A stretch of 5,050 bases of DNA from Flavobacteriales bacterium (lineage in GTDB: Bacteria; Bacteroidota; Bacteroidia; NS11-12g; UBA955): positions 1 to 5,050 of the forward strand of contig CANHXF010000156.1 in NCBI GenBank assembly GCA_947464515.1, given 5' to 3'. The notes beneath the pieces were generated by a model that was not told the DNA's origin, searched no databases, and worked only from the letters and a program-made list of their open reading frames with translations. The position numbers and the translations under genes are program-made. Positions 1 to 5,050 of the stretch are shown here, one piece after another (position 1 is the stretch's first letter; each line of letters begins with the position of its first letter).

Positions 1-383
1 GGTGGCTTGCCACAGAACTCAACGTGGCCGCAATGAATCAATGTGCTGCCGCAATTATTGGCAAACATCCGTTTCAAGCCTTTTGCAAAGGGGAAATCCC
101 CAATGGAAACCCCCTGTGCCAAGTGTTTATTGCCGAGTGGACCATCACCGAAGCGGGATACATTTTTCAGATTCAGGCCAATCGATTCCTCCGAAATATG
201 GTAAGGGCTTTGGTAGGAACGATGGTAGAAGTTGGACAAGGGAAAATCTCACCCGCAGATTTTGAAGCCATTTTCGTGGGTGGTTCAAGAAGTGAGGCCG
301 GCGCGTCCGCGCCGGCCCAAGGACTCCACCTAACGGATGTGAAATATCCCACAGCCATTGCCGTAGCCAACCCCGTGGGCTAA
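1..383 (+). CDS. truA: tRNA pseudouridine synthase A, C-terminal part (5' truncated by window edge)
   Basis: TruA converts uridines 38-40 in the anticodon stem-loop of many tRNAs to pseudouridine and acts in the cytoplasm without cofactor. The reading frame is open from base 3 to the TAA at 381-383, giving 126 visible residues, roughly the C-terminal half of a protein usually near 250-270 residues. The strongest evidence is the block RFLRNMVRALVGTMVEVGQG (about bases 181-240), the family's characteristic C-terminal core, followed by the conserved AG-x-SAPA-x-GL segment (about 298-327) and the terminal LTDVKYP strand. The catalytic aspartate lies in the N-terminal domain and is outside the window, so activity cannot be judged here. 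The GTG at 24 is internal and not a start, since family-like sequence continues upstream of it. The gene is convergent with the large - strand gene, with 21 bp between stop codons. A GC-rich palindrome lies inside the coding region at 296-317. The family assignment is secure. Confidence 0.93.
   Translation, partial: WLATELNVAAMNQCAAAIIGKHPFQAFCKGEIPNGNPLCQVFIAEWTITEAGYIFQIQANRFLRNMVRALVGTMVEVGQGKISPADFEAIFVGGSRSEAGASAPAQGLHLTDVKYPTAIAVANPVG
296..317. repeat. perfect 10-bp GC-only inverted repeat inside truA
   Basis: The left arm GGCCGGCGCG (296-305) is followed by TC and then its exact reverse complement CGCGCCGGCC (308-317). As RNA it could form a very stable hairpin, with the innermost pairs opened to make a loop of about four bases. 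It lies about 65 bases before the truA stop and is not followed by a T-run, so it does not look like an intrinsic terminator. It encodes the conserved Ala-Gly-x-Ser-Ala-Pro-Ala stretch of TruA, so part of its GC content is forced by protein sequence. The third codon positions are also all G or C here, unlike the surrounding codons. The repeat is seen directly; any function is speculative. Confidence 0.8.
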
Positions 384-404
384 CTAAACAAAAATTTCGT
401 TTTC
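384..404. other. short convergent intergenic gap, AT-rich
   Basis: These 21 bp separate the truA stop (+ strand) from the stop of the large exported protein gene (- strand). The stretch is A-rich on its left side and T-rich on its right side, so transcripts from both directions end in a U-rich context. No GC-paired stem of convincing length precedes the U-rich run in either direction, so I do not call an intrinsic terminator. Transcription termination for the two genes must overlap here or run into the opposite gene. Confidence 0.6.
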
Positions 405-3400
405 TTATTCCTCAAATCGACGAATAAACTTCTCAGCCTGACGTTCAGTAGCGGGTCTGATGTAAAAGCCCTCCGCCTTGATCTTGCTCATCGTAGCTGC
501 CAACACCCCCTGCATCTTCTCATCCGAACAATAAATATTGGCCACCGTCTTCGTCAAATTGATATAGATATAATCCTTCGCTCCGAGCTCCAAATACATA
601 TACATATTCTGACCGCTCCGCTTGTGCTCCAACAACATCGTCGCCCTTAAACTCTTGTTGATAGGCTTCCCTGCGATGCTGGCCACCGAAACGATATCGT
701 CGCAATACATACCCCGCATCTTACTGTCCCAACGGAAAGTCGCATCGCTCAATACAAAGGCATAATTCGCCTCATCTTTGCCTGTTAGTTCGCCGTTCTT
801 TTCCAAATTGGCCAAGGCCTGACGAGCACTCTTTTCATTTTCCATCATCTCGCCCAAACACCGCTTAAAAAAGTCCGTATTCACCGAGGAAGTAGTCCCA
901 CCGTTCTCATTGATCAAAGCCACCAACGCCGTCACATAATCCTGAGGCATCGGAAAATCCAACATCATCGCCATGTTGAAGACAAACGAGCTATCCCCTC
1001 GATACAAATCCGCCGTACCCGCATTCTTGAAGTGAATATTGGGCGTCTCCAATCCAAAATCCAAAGGTCCTTCCGCATGAATGGTATGATCTTTCTCGTT
1101 AAACTGAATCCAACTGCCTTTCAATCCACCATCGCGCAATCTCGACTTACTGCCGGCATAGAAACTCTCCGTCTTGTGGTCGTAGTAGAAAATCCCGGTA
1201 TCGTTCGTAACATCATCATCGGAATACCTGCGCTTCCAGGAATACATCAAAGGATACACGTGACTTGAATCGTTGGCTACAAACAAACCCACGTATTGCT
1301 TCTTATTGTCTTTGTCGCGCGGATCACTCATATCCAACACAACATCTTTGGGATCCACACGGTTATCGAACCGAATCCACGCCGATGGATAAATGTTTTT
1401 AAACGTATGCAAAGGTTTCACATAGCCGGTAAAGCGAATCAATTTTTCCGTGCTTTCTATCTGAGCGAAACCCTTATATCCGATTTTGGTCTCCAAAGTA
1501 AAGTTGCTTTCCTCCGCGATCTTACCCACCCCTTCTACACGCTGATTGTCGTTCACGATCACACTATCCAAGAAAAACTCTTGCCTGCCACCCCTACTAT
1601 TGACGTACTGATAATACCCGTTGCCACGAATCTTATTCTTGCCATACACCTTCACCCGCAACTTATAAATCTCGTGGAATTTATTATCCCTTCCAGCCAC
1701 CAATCTCGTGCTATCCAATTGATCCATATCGGCATTTGCCCTCACTGTTGCCTTTCCATCTTTCAGGAAAAGTCGTGAATCAGCGATATCGATAAACGGA
1801 ATTTCACTAATCTTAAGTGTATAATCCACCAAACTGTAATCGGCTTTTTTGGCTTCAAAACTCAAGCCCCCTTGGGTTGGATTGGTACTGGCAAAAATGG
1901 GCGTTTGACCGGCCAAAGAAGGACCCACCCTCGCCTGAATGATCTTCTTGTCCATATCCCACTTGTAATCGGTGAGATTGGTCTGATACATATTGTAATC
2001 AAACTTGGTCATAGAACCCGCCTCGTTCTTGGTAAATGTTCCGATGCGCGTATTAAAGTCCATCGTCCCGTTGATATTGCTAGTCTCAAAAGCCATCCGA
2101 GAAGAATCCGCCGCATAAATCTGCAAACTGGCTTGCTTGGCCGATGTCTTTTTGGGACCAAAGATCTGTTCCGCACTAGTAAATCTGGCTTGTTCCCAAG
2201 CCAAAGTACCATTGCCCTTCATCACACTTGGCGATTGTGTCATTGTACCCGTGAAATCATGACCCACCTTAAACACTTTGATTGGCGTTGCCCCATTGGT
2301 CACTTTGTATTCATCCTGATAAGGATTCCACTCCATGTTAGCCATCACTGCATGGGTTTCTGGAAACTTCGTATTCTCGGTCAAATCATATCGATTCAAC
2401 ACACCCACAGCCTTTTTTGGCAATAACAAAATCTTTGAAAACTCGCTTTTTGAACCCTGATACCCAATCGTACCATCAGTTCCATAAAAACCCTCTTCAC
2501 TCAAATTCATGGTCATATCACCCAATCCCTTGCCGCGATACATCGAATAACCACCGGGAGGCGTGTGTTTGATAAAACCCAAAGAGTAATCCTTCTGAAT
2601 GGTCACGTAATGCCTAAACTCAGGAAAAATTCCATCGGAAATAAAATTACCCTCAAACCGCAAACCCGCAATCGTAAAATTGTCCAAACTGTCAATGGTA
2701 AATGGATCCACCACAAACTTGAACTTATCGCCTTCGTAGGCCCCACCATGAATGTGTGGTTTATCGTAAAGCACCTCACTTCCTTTGTCTGAAACAAAAA
2801 TCGGATACTCTGGATAATCCTTGTTCCCCGATTTGTTGTTTGGCTTGTCGATGTATAACGTCCCACTCACATTCCGCAACACCGATTTAATCGGCACCAA
2901 TCTGCGTCCTGAGGAATCGGGAAAGTACATTTGCAACGAATCCACGCTCGACATGGCAATATTGAATTGACCATAATTGAAAACGTACTTTTTACCGTAA
3001 AAATCAAAACGACCGGCTCTCAACTGACCGCCAAAGCGCAAACCACGATTCTTGGTTAATGTCACCTGCTGCTCCGTTGGTACCACAATTACGTTTTGAG
3101 AATCGGAAAAGAAGAACTTAGAGACCCCTTCCAAATTCATTTCGTTACTCAACAAATTCAGCGTGAAATTAGATCGTTTTCCGATGATCGAGGAAATTCG
3201 AATCACATCGTAATCCCTCGATTTCTGGTGCGCTTGCACATATCGAAACGCTTTTGGCAACAAGGTAACACTGTCTTGATCTTGTAAATAATTGATATAT
3301 CCTTGATCATGCAATTCAAGAAAAGGAACCACCAAATGCTCTTTCTGCGTTTTCTGAAAAAATGCATAGTCATCCAATGAAAATTTGATGCGCTGATCTG

Positions 3401-4916
3401 CCTTGTAAAACTCACGTGTTTTGGCTTTCTGCGCTTGCAACTGCTTGAGTTTGGCATCCAATTTTGCCTTATCGGCTGGATCCTTGGACAACATCAAGTT
3501 TTTGATATCCTTCTCTATTTGCTTGGCGATGGGATCTTCTGGCTGACGGTTATAATAAGCGACCAAACCTTCCAACGGATGCGACCTCAAAGGACCTTGC
3601 AATCGATTGTAAAGAATGTCGCGAAAGAAATCGTCTGAAGAAATTCTAGCCTCCATCTCATTGTTCACATTATCAAAATCCACAAACGGCTCCGTAACAA
3701 TCCATCGAACTTGCTGTACATCGATATTTACGTTGTGAAAATTGTCTTGAAACGGCACCCGCATCAAACCCTCTTCACCTCTATCTATAATTAGCTTATT
3801 GTCCTTGAAAATGAAATTCACCTTCACAAACGGGTGATAGATTGTGGTAACACTGTCCAAATACATCGTGAATTCACTCTGCAAAGTCCCAGCGATCCCG
3901 TCTTGAATTTTGAACGATTTACTCTTCAGTGTAACCTTCTTCTTGCCTTTATAGAACACGTCGATCACCGATGGCTTCCCGTTGGCCGTTGCCGTTGTAA
4001 TCGAATGGCCTTGCATCGAAAACCCCCCTCTAAAGAAAGATTCATCCCCCACTATTCCACTCACCAACAATTCGTTATCATAGGAATTGAACTGCGGGAA
4101 TCCCGATTTCTTTACTTTCAATGAATCCGTTGCAGTACTCAATTTGTCGGTAAACTTACCCAAGACCGGTGTTTTAAAATACCTTCCATAGACCAACTGT
4201 GCAGAGTCCACCGAATAGATATTTTGATCCATGTTCAAGCGATATTTTCCAAACTTAACCCAAGCCGATTCGGTGGGTAGGCATCGTTTGAAATCCGCGG
4301 TACCGTAATCACCCACCCAGACATTCTTCAACGGCTTATACACTCCTTTGGTAGCGCTAATCACCATTTTGTCCATAAACCCAGTGCAGGTTAGGGCGAC
4401 TTCACCAAAGCGTATTTCTATTTCATTTTTGTAAACTAGGTCAAAGTCCAGAGTATCCACGCTCCAAACTGCCGTCCCCGATTTGTAAATGACTTTATCG
4501 GCGAACAAATTGGCGGTGGTTTGAAGAAATTCTAAATACTCTTTGTTGGAATTCCCGAGCAGCGACTTAGTAATCCCTTGCCATTGAACCAGCACTTTAT
4601 CGGGCAAATTGTTTTGCAAAAACGCCGCTACCGTTGCGATGTATAATTCGAAATGGGGTTGGACGGCCATTTTTTCGGCCAGCATTTGATTTGAAATATC
4701 GATGATGAATTTCTGCTGACTGGGCGAAAATTTACCCATTTCCCAATTCTGCTTAAAAATATTGAAATTCTTGGTGAGGTTCTTATCTCCAGGGCGGTTG
4801 ATAAACGTTTCAAACTCAGCAATAAAGGTAGCAGGCACTGGGCTAAAACTTCCGCTTTGGGCTGTCAATTTCAGCGCAAAAACAGAAAGTAGGATAAAGC
4901 AGAGTTTTTTCATCAT
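405..4916 (-). CDS. very large exported beta-rich protein of unknown function (1503 aa)
   Basis: I cannot name this protein. Seen: an intact 1503-codon frame from ATG (4914-4916) to TAA (405-407). A second ATG follows at once; either could start, and no Shine-Dalgarno sequence decides. Residues 1-19 form a Sec signal peptide (basic MMKK, hydrophobic core, likely cleavage LTA/QS); no lipobox cysteine follows. By eye the mature chain has a mostly helical part (about 21-146), beta-rich sequence (150-425), a helical section with a charged Lys/Gln/Glu segment (461-505) and a winged-helix-like stretch (about 516-563), a long beta-rich block (575-1325) rich in Asp-Ser turns and Gly-x-Phe strands, and an alpha/beta C-terminal domain (1325-1503). 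Residues 1241-1310 resemble OstA/LptA-type strands. Mature-chain cysteines are only at 177, 212, 1353, 1405 and 1463. No type IX secretion tail, C-terminal membrane anchor or catalytic motif is visible. Inference: periplasmic or outer-membrane-associated scaffold or envelope-transport component. That it is a gene and exported is well supported; function is open. Confidence 0.95.
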   Translation of the reverse strand: MMKKLCFILLSVFALKLTAQSGSFSPVPATFIAEFETFINRPGDKNLTKNFNIFKQNWEMGKFSPSQQKFIIDISNQMLAEKMAVQPHFELYIATVAAFLQNNLPDKVLVQWQGITKSLLGNSNKEYLEFLQTTANLFADKVIYKSGTAVWSVDTLDFDLVYKNEIEIRFGEVALTCTGFMDKMVISATKGVYKPLKNVWVGDYGTADFKRCLPTESAWVKFGKYRLNMDQNIYSVDSAQLVYGRYFKTPVLGKFTDKLSTATDSLKVKKSGFPQFNSYDNELLVSGIVGDESFFRGGFSMQGHSITTATANGKPSVIDVFYKGKKKVTLKSKSFKIQDGIAGTLQSEFTMYLDSVTTIYHPFVKVNFIFKDNKLIIDRGEEGLMRVPFQDNFHNVNIDVQQVRWIVTEPFVDFDNVNNEMEARISSDDFFRDILYNRLQGPLRSHPLEGLVAYYNRQPEDPIAKQIEKDIKNLMLSKDPADKAKLDAKLKQLQAQKAKTREFYKADQRIKFSLDDYAFFQKTQKEHLVVPFLELHDQGYINYLQDQDSVTLLPKAFRYVQAHQKSRDYDVIRISSIIGKRSNFTLNLLSNEMNLEGVSKFFFSDSQNVIVVPTEQQVTLTKNRGLRFGGQLRAGRFDFYGKKYVFNYGQFNIAMSSVDSLQMYFPDSSGRRLVPIKSVLRNVSGTLYIDKPNNKSGNKDYPEYPIFVSDKGSEVLYDKPHIHGGAYEGDKFKFVVDPFTIDSLDNFTIAGLRFEGNFISDGIFPEFRHYVTIQKDYSLGFIKHTPPGGYSMYRGKGLGDMTMNLSEEGFYGTDGTIGYQGSKSEFSKILLLPKKAVGVLNRYDLTENTKFPETHAVMANMEWNPYQDEYKVTNGATPIKVFKVGHDFTGTMTQSPSVMKGNGTLAWEQARFTSAEQIFGPKKTSAKQASLQIYAADSSRMAFETSNINGTMDFNTRIGTFTKNEAGSMTKFDYNMYQTNLTDYKWDMDKKIIQARVGPSLAGQTPIFASTNPTQGGLSFEAKKADYSLVDYTLKISEIPFIDIADSRLFLKDGKATVRANADMDQLDSTRLVAGRDNKFHEIYKLRVKVYGKNKIRGNGYYQYVNSRGGRQEFFLDSVIVNDNQRVEGVGKIAEESNFTLETKIGYKGFAQIESTEKLIRFTGYVKPLHTFKNIYPSAWIRFDNRVDPKDVVLDMSDPRDKDNKKQYVGLFVANDSSHVYPLMYSWKRRYSDDDVTNDTGIFYYDHKTESFYAGSKSRLRDGGLKGSWIQFNEKDHTIHAEGPLDFGLETPNIHFKNAGTADLYRGDSSFVFNMAMMLDFPMPQDYVTALVALINENGGTTSSVNTDFFKRCLGEMMENEKSARQALANLEKNGELTGKDEANYAFVLSDATFRWDSKMRGMYCDDIVSVASIAGKPINKSLRATMLLEHKRSGQNMYMYLELGAKDYIYINLTKTVANIYCSDEKMQGVLAATMSKIKAEGFYIRPATERQAEKFIRRFEE
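4860..4916 (-). other. Sec signal peptide of the large exported protein
   Basis: Residues 1-19 start with Met-Met-Lys-Lys, continue with a hydrophobic core (LCFILLSVFAL), and end in Lys-Leu-Thr-Ala before Gln-Ser. The most likely signal peptidase I cut is after Ala19, leaving an N-terminal glutamine, a pattern common in Bacteroidota. The only cysteine (residue 6) is within the hydrophobic core and far from the cut, so this is not a lipoprotein signal. A lysine at 16 makes the core slightly short. Confidence 0.85.
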
Positions 4917-4988
4917 CAGGGTGAGATTACAAATAACGCACCAACTTGCGTTTCATTGTGAACAGTCTTTGAATTGAAGCAGCTAGGC
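4917..4988. other. 72-bp intergenic leader between tpiA and the large gene
   Basis: This gap lies between the tpiA stop and the start codon of the large gene, both read on the - strand. No purine-rich Shine-Dalgarno sequence occurs just before the start; the bases immediately upstream are pyrimidine-rich, which is ordinary for Bacteroidota. I found no convincing intrinsic terminator: the only stem near the tpiA stop is a 4-bp AAGC/GCTT pairing without a T-run. I see no good match to the Bacteroidota -7 box (TAnnTTTG) with a spaced TTG upstream. Short spacing and absence of a terminator make cotranscription from tpiA plausible but not shown. Confidence 0.5.
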
Positions 4989-5050
4989 TTATCGCATCGC
5001 TTTCACGATATCGATAAAATCGCGGGCTTTTAAGCTAGCACCACCTATCA
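4989..5050 (-). CDS. tpiA: triosephosphate isomerase, C-terminal tip (5' part outside window)
   Basis: Triosephosphate isomerase interconverts dihydroxyacetone phosphate and glyceraldehyde 3-phosphate in glycolysis and gluconeogenesis. Only 19 whole codons plus two bases of another are visible, read on the - strand from the right edge to TAA at 4989-4991. They give IGGASLKARDFIDIVKAMR. The GGASLK run is the conserved phosphate-binding loop near the C-terminus of this enzyme, normally preceded by Leu-Val or Leu-Ile, and here followed by the usual short terminal helix (DFIDIVKA). The distance from the loop to the stop matches the family. The active-site Lys, His and Glu lie upstream, outside the window. 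The fragment is short, but the motif is distinctive. The stop lies 72 bp before the start of the large exported protein gene in the same orientation. Confidence 0.88.
   Translation of the reverse strand, partial: IGGASLKARDFIDIVKAMR

Noticed and set aside
2..265. 87-codon open frame on the + strand at the left edge
   Set aside because: It overlaps truA in another frame; the TruA motifs are unambiguous in the frame that starts at base 3.
405..480. Type IX secretion C-terminal signal at the end of the large protein
   Set aside because: The last residues are charged (FIRRFEE) and lack the usual beta-sandwich ending with the Pro-Asn-Pro and Gly-x-Tyr-type motifs.
1296..1778. 160-codon open frame on the + strand
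   Set aside because: Also antisense to the large gene, His- and Ile-rich with no domain signature; the opposite strand has a long coherent protein through the same bases.
1872..2426. 184-codon open frame on the + strand
   Set aside because: It lies wholly antisense within the 1503-codon exported protein gene, has no recognisable motif, and reads as His/Ile/Arg-rich sequence typical of a reverse-strand shadow.
2603..2866. 87-codon open frame on the - strand in a different frame from the large gene
   Set aside because: Out-of-frame overlap with a continuous coding frame, without motifs; no sign of frameshift in the large gene that would need it.
2825..4491. 12-base direct repeat TCCCCGATTTGT near 2825 and again near 4480
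   Set aside because: Both copies sit in the large gene and encode Lys-Ser-Gly turns; a match this short in 4.5 kb with similar codons is expected by chance.
4917..4988. Possible Bacteroidota promoter upstream of the large gene (GTTATTTG resembling the -7 box)
   Set aside because: The TA of the TAnnTTTG consensus is not in register and no TTG lies at the right distance upstream.
4975..4992. AAGC/GCTT stem near the tpiA stop as a terminator
   Set aside because: Only 4 bp of pairing and no following T-run.

Overview
The window looks like a chromosomal segment of a Bacteroidota bacterium. The visible C-termini of TruA and triosephosphate isomerase read like Bacteroidota versions. The central gene encodes a very large exported protein rich in Asp-Ser turns and aromatic beta-strands, with a signal peptide ending in the 'TAQ' style common in that phylum. 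No Shine-Dalgarno motif precedes its start, also typical there. Base composition is moderate. No mobile element, rRNA, tRNA or CRISPR array was found.

Layout: (1) from the left edge to 383 on the + strand is the 3' part of truA (tRNA pseudouridine synthase A), which contains a perfect GC-rich inverted repeat at 296-317. (2) A 21-bp AT-rich gap (384-404) separates convergent stop codons. (3) 405-4916 on the - strand is one uninterrupted 1503-codon gene for an exported protein of unknown function, filling almost 90% of the window. (4) 4917-4988 is a short leader. (5) 4989-5050 on the - strand is the extreme 3' end of tpiA (triosephosphate isomerase), 72 bp upstream of the large gene and in the same direction.

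The two flanking genes are housekeeping and give no specific clue to the large protein's job. tpiA and the large gene could share a transcript; truA is convergent and independent. The object worth attention is the 1503-residue protein. It appears to have a signal peptide, a helical N-terminal domain, a beta-rich block, a charged helical segment with a possible winged-helix-like piece, a long beta-rich block with diverged repeats and an OstA/LptA-like stretch, and a cysteine-containing alpha/beta C-terminal domain. It has no lipobox and no recognisable type IX secretion C-terminal signal, so a periplasmic or outer-membrane-associated location is the simplest inference. I believe proteins of this shape recur as uncharacterised hypothetical proteins across Bacteroidota, but that is recollection and was not checked.
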